Source of the DNA: Clostridiaceae bacterium
GTDB taxonomy: Bacteria; Bacillota; Clostridia; Acetivibrionales; Acetivibrionaceae
Assembly (NCBI GenBank): GCA_012519925.1
Contig: JAAYPF010000062.1
Coordinates: 1-52,767 of the forward strand
Direction of reading: 5' to 3'
Length of the DNA: 52,767 bases
A program made the translations under genes and the position numbers. Shown in pieces: positions 44,357 to 52,342 of the stretch (the stretch's first letter is position 1; every line of letters begins with the position of its first letter). The notes below the pieces were generated by a model. It had not been told where the DNA came from. It made no database searches and worked only from the letters and a program-made list of their open reading frames with translations.

Positions 44357-45406
44357 TTAAACTTTATATAAAATGCCGCCACCGCTTAAACCTTCGCCAT
44401 GCGATATCAGCATTATATTCATACCTTTTTGAATTTGACCTGTGGCAAACCCATTGTCTAAAAGCAATGGTAGCATTGCAGACATTGTGTTTCCATGGCT
44501 CTTTATAAGGGAAATACTTTTATTCTCTCTAACTCCTAAAACATCTAAAGTAAGCTCCCATATTTTTCGATTATTTTCAGTTACAAGTACTAAATCTATA
44601 TCTTCAATCTTAAGACCACTTTCTAAAAATAAGTTCTTTGAAACAGCAAGAACTGCTTCTTTATAAAATGTTTCTGCCTCTTTCCAATTGCCCATACTAT
44701 AGGTGTCATAAACTGAAGCCATCTGTTCTTCTATTGTCATTGCACGTTTTTCTTCAATAAGTGTTAATGGTGTTATAGCTGTGGCGAGTTCATAGAACTC
44801 ATGATTTGAATAAAAATAACTGGCTAAAATATGTGGCTGTTCTGAGTGCCCCACCAAAACAGATGCTGCTCCATCACCAAATAAAAACGCGACCCTTGGG
44901 TCAGTTTTATTTATCATTTTGCTACTAATTCCACCAGAGGATATGAGAATGTTCTCATCTCCAGTACTTATAAATCTTGCAGCCGCATCAAGGGCATGCA
45001 GAAAAGCAGATATTCCACCTTCTATATCAAAGGCATGTACTGCAGTGTTGCTTCCTAGCTTGCGTTGCAACACACTTGCAGTCATAGGCAATAGATTATC
45101 ACCATAATACTTATTAACAATTAACCTTGATAAATCCTCTGCTTTAATGTTAGACTGTTTTAGACATTTATCAGCCGAGATCACCAAAAGATCACTATCC
45201 GATTGATTATCTTCAGCAATAAACCTTGATTCGACTCCTAAAGATTTTGAAATAAAAGAAGGTTTAAAGGGCAATCCAAATTTTTCAATAATTTGCTCAT
45301 TATTAATTGACTTTTCTGGTATGTAAGATGCAGTGGCTTTGATCTCACAAAAACGATTTATACTTTTTGTCTTGTTTTCTGGAAAAATATATTTTAAGTT
45401 TCTCAT
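44357..45406 (-). CDS. KASIII-like protein lacking the active-site Cys (putative partner subunit)
   Basis: A 349-aa thiolase-fold protein and the first gene of the operon. Aligned with its neighbour, the nucleophile position is Ile132 ('FDIEGGISAFLHALD'; codon ATA) and the His motif reads 'TENNRKIW'. The Asn block 'SHGNTMSAMLPLL' and 'FLFGDGAASVLVG' remain. It cannot act as a normal ketosynthase. By analogy with PqsB in PqsBC or the chain-length factor of type II systems, it may form a heterodimer with the Cys-bearing paralogue (inference). An insertion near residues 210-240 distinguishes it. The SD 'GGGGGAG' precedes the ATG. Confidence 0.87.
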   Translation of the reverse strand: MRNLKYIFPENKTKSINRFCEIKATASYIPEKSINNEQIIEKFGLPFKPSFISKSLGVESRFIAEDNQSDSDLLVISADKCLKQSNIKAEDLSRLIVNKYYGDNLLPMTASVLQRKLGSNTAVHAFDIEGGISAFLHALDAAARFISTGDENILISSGGISSKMINKTDPRVAFLFGDGAASVLVGHSEQPHILASYFYSNHEFYELATAITPLTLIEEKRAMTIEEQMASVYDTYSMGNWKEAETFYKEAVLAVSKNLFLESGLKIEDIDLVLVTENNRKIWELTLDVLGVRENKSISLIKSHGNTMSAMLPLLLDNGFATGQIQKGMNIMLISHGEGLSGGGILYKV

Positions 45407-45432
45407 ACTATCTCCCCCAAGGATTAAGTGTT

Positions 45433-45460
45433 ATTCTACAAATTAAACTATATTTATCAA
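45433..45460 (-). promoter_or_regulatory. Candidate promoter of the biosynthetic operon
   Basis: Minus strand: TTGATA (45455-45460), 16-bp spacer, TAGAAT (45433-45438), about 30 bp before the first start codon. It is the only good candidate close to the operon start. Confidence 0.55.
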
Positions 45461-45874
45461 TTAGTTCTCCTAAAACAGCCTCAAACCCACTTGATTTTTA
45501 CTAATGAGTATATAAGTTTCAAATCGTGGCGAATTTTGGGTATAGTTTTGATTATTTCCAGTATTTATTTTATACATATGATTTACATATTTCAACAGTT
45601 TTTTACTTTCTTTTTACAGGATAGTTTTTTTACTTTTTTACACAACAAAATAATGCTCCACTTTTTAGATATTTTTGAACTTCCACGATATACATTGAGA
45701 CTTTTTAGATACTATATAAATACTTAAAATAGGATAAGCAGACATTTATGTCACTACTAGATATTACAATTATGAAAATACCTAATAAATATGAAACCTG
45801 CTTTTAAATTGAAAAAGGTTTAAAGGATATGAGTTTATAGAAACTACTGAAATATAGTATGTTTTTATTTCACT

Positions 45875-45902
45875 TTGTAAACTTCTTAAGCTAGGTTATA
45901 AT
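45875..45902 (+). promoter_or_regulatory. Orphan sigma-A promoter upstream of a putative sRNA
   Basis: TTGTAA (45875-45880), 16-bp spacer, perfect TATAAT (45897-45902) on the plus strand, with no plus-strand gene downstream before the hairpin at 46072. Confidence 0.55.
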
Positions 45903-45908
45903 TTAACA

Positions 45909-46128
45909 ATTTATGTCGGCTTCGTTGTCATCATTAATGGAATACCTTTTTGTGTCCCTGTTTATGGTATCAGTTACAACTCAAAATAACTATATGTTTT
46001 GCGATAAACATTTTTCATTTATTTCGGATATTGCAAAACGTATACATTAATTCATATATTGTGAAAGTTCTGCTTCTAGTCTGCAAATGCAGATGCTTTA
46101 ACTACATTTACAGACTAGAAGCCTTTTT
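45909..46128 (+). ncRNA. Putative small RNA (about 220 nt) in the 928-bp gap 45407-46334
   Basis: It runs from the orphan promoter to a strong terminator: a 12-bp perfect stem GCTTCTAGTCTG / CAGACTAGAAGC (46072-46083, 46111-46122) followed by CTTTTTG. The T-run exists only on the plus strand, so this is not the terminator of the minus-strand expansin gene. Inner hairpins are possible (ATGTTT/AAACAT; TTTTGC/GCAAAA). No protein-coding frame with an SD is present. No known sRNA or riboswitch class is recognised. The remainder of the gap is AT-rich and shows no gene. Confidence 0.5.
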
Positions 46129-46334
46129 GAACCACATATAATACCATAATCAAGTATATCTATTATAAAGCTATGTAATACACAATGTTTAGCATCAAAT
46201 AATATCCTATGATGTTTGGCTTATTTTTACAATAAATCACCCCATAATATAACTAATTTATATATTATATCATATTTCTACAAAAAAGGACATTATTATC
46301 TAATATTCAACAAAATATACTTCTAACTGTCATC

Positions 46335-47336
46335 TTACTCAGGAAATTGAACATTTCCCTCAAGAATATAAGCTGGACCGGTGTCCCCCGATTCAGGAAT
46401 ACCATCAATAGTATCATTCAGAACATATCCCCTGATATCGGTAATCCTTATCTTAGGAGTTGTAGAGTCCACATTCTCTATAACAAAATGATTCCAGTGC
46501 ATTTTTTTCATATCAACCCAAGTGTTGTTTATGTAACATTCCATCTTAAGTACAGGATACCGATGATTTCTAACCTGAACTGCAAGCCATGATGTAGTGC
46601 TGCCTTCCTTAATACGATAAGATACATTTCCAGTAATGGGGGCTGCAACAATACGCCAGCTAATATCTATTTTTCCCTTTTCCATATCATCAAGCTTACC
46701 AAAAGAGGTAGGACATAAATCCAGTGCTCCAGCAGCTCCTTCTGGGTAAAGATCTGTCACATATACTATTGTAGTTCCCTTTTCTCCTGTTACTTCGAGA
46801 TATGCACCTGCTAATGCTGCCTGTATACCATAACAATTATAATCTTCAGGGTTTAATGCTGTGATTTCCATATCTAAGGGTATAGGATCTAGTAGAGCTG
46901 ATCCGCCTGAATAACCCGAACCAGTAAAAGTGGCATAACTTGAACGCTCCTTATCCCAATCAGGATAGGGACTAACAGAAGATATTGGTGTAGGTGTAGA
47001 TGTTGGTGTAGATACGGGTGTAGATGTTTGTATGGAATTAGACTTAGGGAACTCTTTAGTTATTCCAAGTAAGAAACTTCTCATATATCCAAAATCTAAA
47101 CTATCTATTTCATTATCTCCGTTTACATCCGCAGCCCAAAAAGCATCAGTTATCGGAAAATCATCACTCATTCCCAACAAATACAGCCTTATATGTGCAT
47201 AATCCACACTATTTACTTCACCATCTCCATTAACATCCCCAACAATAGCTTGACCTTCTTTTGAGAATACGTTAAGGAATGAAAGAAGAACAAAAGATGA
47301 TATAACAACACAACAAAATATTCTTTTAAATCTCAT
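46335..47336 (-). CDS. Dockerin-bearing bacterial expansin-like protein
   Basis: A 333-aa secreted, non-hydrolytic wall-loosening protein for a cellulosome. Layout: signal peptide (1 to about 28), an N-terminal type I dockerin (about 32-95; 'DVNGDGEVNSVDYAHIRLYL' and 'DVNGDNEIDSLDFGYM'), a Ser/Thr/Pro linker, then expansin D1 (about 130-230) and D2/CBM63 (about 235-333). D1 has the expansin Asp block 'DLYPEGAAGALDLCPTSFGK'; D2 has surface aromatics in 'TTSWLAVQVRNHRYPVLKME'. Expansins loosen cellulose and aid cellulases. The dockerin at the N-terminus is unusual, though dockerin-bearing expansins are known in related clostridia. The ATG at 47334-47336 follows 'GGGAGGG'. The gene is 416 bp downstream of the GH9 gene. 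Confidence 0.92.
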   Translation of the reverse strand: MRFKRIFCCVVISSFVLLSFLNVFSKEGQAIVGDVNGDGEVNSVDYAHIRLYLLGMSDDFPITDAFWAADVNGDNEIDSLDFGYMRSFLLGITKEFPKSNSIQTSTPVSTPTSTPTPISSVSPYPDWDKERSSYATFTGSGYSGGSALLDPIPLDMEITALNPEDYNCYGIQAALAGAYLEVTGEKGTTIVYVTDLYPEGAAGALDLCPTSFGKLDDMEKGKIDISWRIVAAPITGNVSYRIKEGSTTSWLAVQVRNHRYPVLKMECYINNTWVDMKKMHWNHFVIENVDSTTPKIRITDIRGYVLNDTIDGIPESGDTGPAYILEGNVQFPE

Positions 47337-47423
47337 AATTACCCTCCCAAATAATAACACTTTTTAGTTGTCTGCAAAATTGACTTTATAACCCTTACAT
47401 TTCTTTAAATTCTAAATTATCAT

Positions 47424-47440
47424 GGCATTTTGCAAATGCC
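47424..47440. repeat. Short perfect inverted repeat upstream of the expansin gene
   Basis: GGCATTT-TGC-AAATGCC lies about 90 bp before the expansin start. It could be an operator or a small 5' leader hairpin; no regulator is known. The surrounding gap 47337-47752 otherwise holds the GH9 terminator and AT-rich DNA. Confidence 0.4.
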
Positions 47441-47651
47441 TAACAACACTTTTTATTTGAAAACAATATTATTATAACATATAGTTATATCTTATTGACC
47501 ATCACTGTAGAATCTATCAATAATCCAAGCAAATACTCTCTAATTTTAAATTTAACTGTTATTGTAAATAATTTCTTTATTATACAATCTATCACGACAA
47601 GCAATAATAAGCTCCAATAGTTATGTTAGTTAGTACTCTACTACAATTCCT

Positions 47652-47690
47652 AAAAAACTCCCCACTGTTAAAAATTAAGAGCGAGGAGTT
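47652..47690 (-). terminator. Terminator of the GH9 cellulase gene
   Basis: On the minus strand AACTCC...GGAGTT (47685-47690 with 47655-47660, extended by one more pair) is followed by TTTTTAGG. It lies about 60 bp after the GH9 stop codon. Confidence 0.7.
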
Positions 47691-47752
47691 CTAAAGTGTT
47701 TTTAAACAAGATTATTTATAAAAACTATTTTCTTCAAGTGTAAAGCACTTAT

Positions 47753-50620
47753 TTATTTTTTATTTACCGGAAAGTCTTCAATAATACCCAGTAAATACAT
47801 TCTAAAACAGGCAAAGTCAATTGAATCCACTTCACCATCTCCTGACAAATCTGCCACTTCATCTGAAACACTAAGGTTCTTAATAATTCCAAGAAGATAT
47901 TGTCTTAACAAACCCATATCTAAAGAGTCAACGTCTTCATCCTTATTCAGATCCCCATACAATATGCCTGGTGTTGGAGTAGGATTAGGTGTTCCAAAGT
48001 CTCCAGGTGCTTCTCCATAAACTAATTCTGATTTATATGTGAGTGTAATTTTATTATTTTCAGTAAAAACCTCTGCAAGGGGCTCATAGGAATAGTCATT
48101 TGACTGATTATAGGAACCAACCTCGTCATTTGCAATTCTTATTGCTATTTCGCCGGTATTTGCTCCTGCTCCTATAACTCCTGCATCTTCAGTAAAACTT
48201 ATTTCTAGGTATCTATCAAACAGTTGTGATTTGTCGTCAAGGGTTATAAACTCACCTTTTACATTCTCGCTAGAAATATGTGCAAAATCACAGGAATAAG
48301 CAGGTGCTGCAACCGAATCAGCTGTAAACCAGTATTGTGCTTTTACATCAGATAGCTTTATCGGCTTATTACCGTCATTTTGAATTTTTAAAATTGCCCT
48401 TATATCAGATACAGTATCAACAGGGTTCAAACACTTATATAACACCTTTAATGAAACGTTATCGGGTACAGGTGTTGAAGTATTATTAGGATCCGTAGTC
48501 GGTGTGGGTGTTGCAATAACCTTTTCTGGCTCTTCACCAAACACCAGTTGGTCACCTATGTACAAGGGTACTTTTGTAGTGATTACATAATCGTCTTTTA
48601 AACCTTCTCTGCTGTAATCATTTGTAGGATCCCAGTTGCCTTTGAAATTTGAATCCTGAGCCGCGACTAGAGCAAATTGCAATTCACGGGATGCATAAAC
48701 TTGTTTACCGTCCCAATCGAATTCAACATAATATGTACCATTGTCATCATATTTAATTGGTCCAGAATATTTTGCTTCTCCGTCGTAGCACTTTTCATTT
48801 TCATCGTAGTAAACTTCCATCTCAACATCGTCAATGGACTGCCCTGCATTAAGCAATTCATTTATGTTAAAATAATACCTTGCCTTCATTCTTGTCTCAT
48901 AATGAGGAGGATATGCACTTTCATTATGAATACGGATTGTTATCTGTGATCTTTCGTTATTTTCTTGGGTTGTACTTACTTTACCTTCCACAAAAAACTC
49001 CAACGGACGCTCTTCCTTTGGCGGGAAGTTTTCTAAAGGCTTATGACCTTCTCCATAATATGTATAAAGTCCTGCACAAGCTCCTACAAAAGCAGCGTTA
49101 TAGTCAATAGCAACTTCATTATAGATGTAATCGGAGGTTACATCCTTGTGGAAGTCATCCGCATCCGGACCTCCAACAAGAGCTCCCCACAACGTATGTA
49201 CTTGGTCTACAGGATCATCCATACTGAGAGTTTTAGAGCCATGGGAGGCACGATGATGAGGGTGTGAAGCCCCATCAGGAGCATAACCAACAATATATGC
49301 TCTTTTCATAGGATTATTACCCATTATATATTCCATTTGAGACTTTGCCCAATCAGCAAAAGCTGTATTGCCTGTCTCTTTTCTATAAACTAAAGCACAA
49401 AGCTGAGCTGCTGTATTATACCTTGCAGAACCATAAGAATTTAGCATGCTAAAACCTGCAGGTGTCTTTGCAAGAACATTGGTATCTGTTTTATCTTCAC
49501 GGGGAACTCCAGACCAATACTCCAAATTCCATCTGAAAATATACCAATCTCTTTCGGTATTGGTTATTGGAGCAAGCTTTGCAAATACACCACCCCAAAC
49601 GGTATCCCAACAGTGAACCCATATATTTTGCCAGCTATTATTAGTATCAACAATGATTTTTTTCATATAACCAGTATAATTACCGCTTTCATCTGTAGAA
49701 ACTATATGCTCAATATATTTGTCCTCTCCTGTAGCAATATTGAGCCAAACTGCTGCCCAGGCTAATTCATCATCATCATAGAAAGATGTATAGAAGCCTC
49801 CTGAGTATCCAAGGCCTCTATTTTCCCTCGCAAACTCATAAAGAGCAATAGCTGTGTCTAAACATTTCTCGGCATATTCAGGATCCTCATCTTTGAAATT
49901 TAGATAGTTAATGGTAAGAGCCGCTGCAGCACCTGCACATTGGTCACTTGCTGGTGTATCGACAGTAGCAAAGTATGCAGGTCTTTCAATATCTGGATAA
50001 ATTACAGGATTTTGAAGCTCTGGCGGGTTCCAGTAATCATGGTCTATATCACCTTCTCCTACCTGATAACAGAAAGCAATAATATTTCCATCCTTATCTC
50101 TAAACGTAGATCTAAGTAAATAGTCATTAAACCATCTTAATATTTCCTTTACATGCTCTTCCTCTCCAACTTCTACATATGCATCTTTAAACTCATAATA
50201 CCCCCAACCTACAGTAGACGCCGCATAGGTCTGTGGCAAACCAAACTTTACATGGTCACCAGCATCATGCATACCTCCACTTAAATCAAGGGTCCCATTC
50301 TCATCGGGGTCAAGTATGGTCTTGTACTCATCAATAAAGCTCTGAGTAAGATTAGTTCCCCTAAAAGCTTCTGTCATAGGAATCAACGGAACTTCTAAAT
50401 CTTCTAAATGGCAATCACCGCGCCATTCAAGACGTCCGCCTGTTATCCCCGGTCCACATTTGTTTGCATCATAGAAATAAAGTGAAAGCTGCAGTGCTTT
50501 AGCAAAATTGTACTCCGGTGTGGCATTAACCTTTGACGGAATACTAATAAATGCACTAATCACAACAGCAACACTAAGAAAAGTACTTAAACTCCTCTTA
50601 AAAAATGCTTTTTTCATCAT
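47753..50620 (-). CDS. Cellulosomal GH9 cellulase (GH9-CBM3c-CBM3-dockerin)
   Basis: A 955-aa secreted beta-1,4-glucanase. Layout: signal peptide (1 to about 33), GH9 domain (about 35-535), CBM3c (about 555-700), Thr/Pro linker, a second CBM3-like module (about 730-870), Pro/Thr linker, and type I dockerin (about 885-952). Catalytic residues: Asp119 and Asp122 in 'GGMHDAGDHVKFG' and Glu502 in 'YNEVAIDYNAAF'; 'HHRASHGS' is the family His motif. GH9 enzymes with CBM3c are typically processive endoglucanases; CBM3c feeds chains to the active site. The dockerin repeats read 'DLNKDEDVDSLDMG' and 'DLSGDGEVDSIDFA'; the first lacks Gly in the loop. 'GGGGGAGC' serves as SD. It may be co-regulated with the expansin. 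Confidence 0.95.
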   Translation of the reverse strand: MMKKAFFKRSLSTFLSVAVVISAFISIPSKVNATPEYNFAKALQLSLYFYDANKCGPGITGGRLEWRGDCHLEDLEVPLIPMTEAFRGTNLTQSFIDEYKTILDPDENGTLDLSGGMHDAGDHVKFGLPQTYAASTVGWGYYEFKDAYVEVGEEEHVKEILRWFNDYLLRSTFRDKDGNIIAFCYQVGEGDIDHDYWNPPELQNPVIYPDIERPAYFATVDTPASDQCAGAAAALTINYLNFKDEDPEYAEKCLDTAIALYEFARENRGLGYSGGFYTSFYDDDELAWAAVWLNIATGEDKYIEHIVSTDESGNYTGYMKKIIVDTNNSWQNIWVHCWDTVWGGVFAKLAPITNTERDWYIFRWNLEYWSGVPREDKTDTNVLAKTPAGFSMLNSYGSARYNTAAQLCALVYRKETGNTAFADWAKSQMEYIMGNNPMKRAYIVGYAPDGASHPHHRASHGSKTLSMDDPVDQVHTLWGALVGGPDADDFHKDVTSDYIYNEVAIDYNAAFVGACAGLYTYYGEGHKPLENFPPKEERPLEFFVEGKVSTTQENNERSQITIRIHNESAYPPHYETRMKARYYFNINELLNAGQSIDDVEMEVYYDENEKCYDGEAKYSGPIKYDDNGTYYVEFDWDGKQVYASRELQFALVAAQDSNFKGNWDPTNDYSREGLKDDYVITTKVPLYIGDQLVFGEEPEKVIATPTPTTDPNNTSTPVPDNVSLKVLYKCLNPVDTVSDIRAILKIQNDGNKPIKLSDVKAQYWFTADSVAAPAYSCDFAHISSENVKGEFITLDDKSQLFDRYLEISFTEDAGVIGAGANTGEIAIRIANDEVGSYNQSNDYSYEPLAEVFTENNKITLTYKSELVYGEAPGDFGTPNPTPTPGILYGDLNKDEDVDSLDMGLLRQYLLGIIKNLSVSDEVADLSGDGEVDSIDFACFRMYLLGIIEDFPVNKK

Positions 50621-50866
50621 AAACTTTGCTCCCCCTACTTCTAAAATTTTTATATAAAATTTCTAGATAACTATATCAATATAATAATTCGCATGTAAGT
50701 TGAAATATTGTTCCGATTAACAAAATAGAATGGTGAAAGGTATTGCTGAAAAGAAATATTGAAGAATATCATTTTTATACTATTAGTAATTTTATTTTTT
50801 GTACTACTTATAATATAAGTATAAAACAAATGCATCTATAAAACAATATCTTAGAATTCTAAAAAT

Positions 50867-50949
50867 AAGGGGTCACTACATTATTGATTAAAAATGGTAG
50901 TGCAATGTCCCTTTTTATTAGAGGTAGTGACACCTATGCTCCCACTACC
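50867..50949. repeat. Two competing hairpins with four CACTAC/GTAGTG copies (gap 50621-51068)
   Basis: Hairpin 1 pairs AAGGG..CACTAC (50867-50879) with GTAGTG..CCCTT (50897-50913) and is followed by a T-run. Hairpin 2 pairs GGTAGTG (50923-50929) with CACTACC (50943-50949). Each CACTAC can pair with either GTAGTG. It lies between divergent GH9 and hypothetical genes and upstream of the clear plus-strand promoter. The rest of the gap is AT-rich with the GH9 promoter unresolved. Confidence 0.6.
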
Positions 50950-51000
50950 CCATTCTTATATTCTGCTTTCAGTTTCCATTATAAGTATTAATCGATAATG

Positions 51001-51029
51001 TTGACACACATATATACATATCTTCATAT
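51001..51029 (+). promoter_or_regulatory. Candidate promoter of the FG-GAP/TPR-like hypothetical gene
   Basis: TTGACA (51001-51006), 17-bp spacer, TCATAT (51024-51029), 40 bp before the start codon. The -35 is perfect and the -10 weak. Confidence 0.5.
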
Positions 51030-51068
51030 AATGTCACAGAATATCTTTTCAAAAAGGAGACAAAAGCT

Positions 51069-52028
51069 ATGTTTCCACTTCCCATAATCGGATTGGCTCT
51101 AGTGGGTAGAATATTTTTATTACAGAAAAATAGAAGCCCAAATTCGCCGACAAGCCCAAATATAAAAGCACCTCGTTTAATGCCCTTTACTGTAAATCCT
51201 CTGGAAATGCTTTTTAAGGGGCTAAACAGACAATTTTCAGCAAAATCACCCCGTCAGTCTCATGAAAATTTATATGAAATTGCTCAAAGGTTTGTGCCTG
51301 AAGGCGGTAATATACTGACACCACAATATCCATTAAAGTCTGATAGCATCAGTTATGGAGATTTAGATGGTGATTTACAAGATGAATTAATTATTACCTA
51401 CAGACATAACGATGAGATCAAAACCATTATTTTAAAGAAAAGTGATGACGACTGGTATAAAGCTGCTGAAATTGCTAACTCAGGTTATGAAAATGTTCAT
51501 TACAGAGAAGTTGTAGATCTAACTGGGGAAGGTAAAAAACAGCTTATAGTGGCTTTAAAAGCTAAAGACGCCCTCCCTGACTTAAGAGGTTATTCCCTTG
51601 ACAAAGACAGTTTTAATGAACTTTTCAATATAAGCTATAATAGGCTTGAAGTCCTAAAAGTTCCTAGCAATAGCAGAAATACTACTAAGTCGAACCTTGC
51701 AATATGGAACAAAGAAGAGGACGACGCCTATAGTGTTCAATTACTACAGTGGAACGGTTCAACCCTTGAAGCTTTGAGTGATGCAAGTGCATATTATTCA
51801 GAAAGTGTAGTGCCTTACTATTTGAAGAAAGTCAAAAGGCAGCCTGATTCACCGCAAAACTGGTATAATCTAGCCATATCACTTGATAGAGCAGGCATGA
51901 GAAGGGACGCAGTTATTGCCTCAGAAGTTGGTAGTCAGTACGATTTAAATGGGCAATTTAGAGAGAAATTTGAAGCACTTATCAATAACAGATTAAATAG
52001 TAAGTCTACAGAACATCAAGAAGCATAA
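51069..52028 (+). CDS. Hypothetical protein with FG-GAP-like and TPR-like regions
   Basis: A 319-aa protein. An N-terminal hydrophobic stretch ('MFPLPIIGLALVGRIFLLQ') could be a signal anchor, followed by a Ser/Pro/Asn-rich region. Residues about 70-240 look like a degenerate beta-propeller or FG-GAP/VCBS repeat protein ('YGDLDGDLQDELIITYR', 'VVDLTGEGKKQLIVAL'). Residues about 255-300 resemble a TPR unit ('QPDSPQNWYNLAISLDRAGM'). The SD 'AAGGAGAC' precedes the ATG. No function can be assigned; a surface or envelope role is possible from the anchor and repeats. It is flanked by glycan-degrading genes on the opposite strand. Confidence 0.72.
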   Translation: MFPLPIIGLALVGRIFLLQKNRSPNSPTSPNIKAPRLMPFTVNPLEMLFKGLNRQFSAKSPRQSHENLYEIAQRFVPEGGNILTPQYPLKSDSISYGDLDGDLQDELIITYRHNDEIKTIILKKSDDDWYKAAEIANSGYENVHYREVVDLTGEGKKQLIVALKAKDALPDLRGYSLDKDSFNELFNISYNRLEVLKVPSNSRNTTKSNLAIWNKEEDDAYSVQLLQWNGSTLEALSDASAYYSESVVPYYLKKVKRQPDSPQNWYNLAISLDRAGMRRDAVIASEVGSQYDLNGQFREKFEALINNRLNSKSTEHQEA

Positions 52029-52236
52029 AAAAATATTATTTCTTAACCTAAACCCAAGGTGCTAACGAGCGTTTAAGCTGATGTAGTAGATAGATTGAAA
52101 TTAGTGGGGTTTAAGAAGTGACCAGTTCAGCATTTTTATATGTTATAGTTTTTTATTTTTTTCAATGAATAATAAGATTCTTCAAGAATTTTATTAGAAA
52201 TTAAAACTTCTTAAAGAATCATGACTATATGGGAAT

Positions 52237-52277
52237 AAAAGGGACTATTGCACCAAATTTAGTGCAATAGCCCTTTT
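52237..52277. terminator. Bidirectional terminator (gap 52029-52342)
   Basis: AAAAGGGactATTGCAC and GTGCAATagCCCTTTT form a stem with a 9-nt loop (caaatttа-type AT loop) between the convergent hypothetical and CBM36 genes. It belongs to the same family as 22464-22506. The other part of this 314-bp gap has only a weak inverted repeat (TTCTTAA near 52040 with GGGTTTAAGAA near 52110). Confidence 0.85.
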
Positions 52278-52342
52278 GATTAATAGAAATACAAGTATCT
52301 AGTTAGGAGTTTCACATATTACTATATTAACACTTAAAACTA

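Noticed and set aside
45428-45727. 99-codon plus-strand ORF upstream of the KASIII genes
   Set aside because: No SD, low-complexity AT-driven composition, and it overlaps the operon promoter region.
45950-46141. 63-codon plus-strand ORF over the putative sRNA
   Set aside because: It begins at a TTG with no SD and runs through the terminator hairpin.
50621-50720. SigI-type cellulosome promoter upstream of the GH9 gene
   Set aside because: A CGAA-like -10 word is present near 50689, but no fitting -35 element was found.
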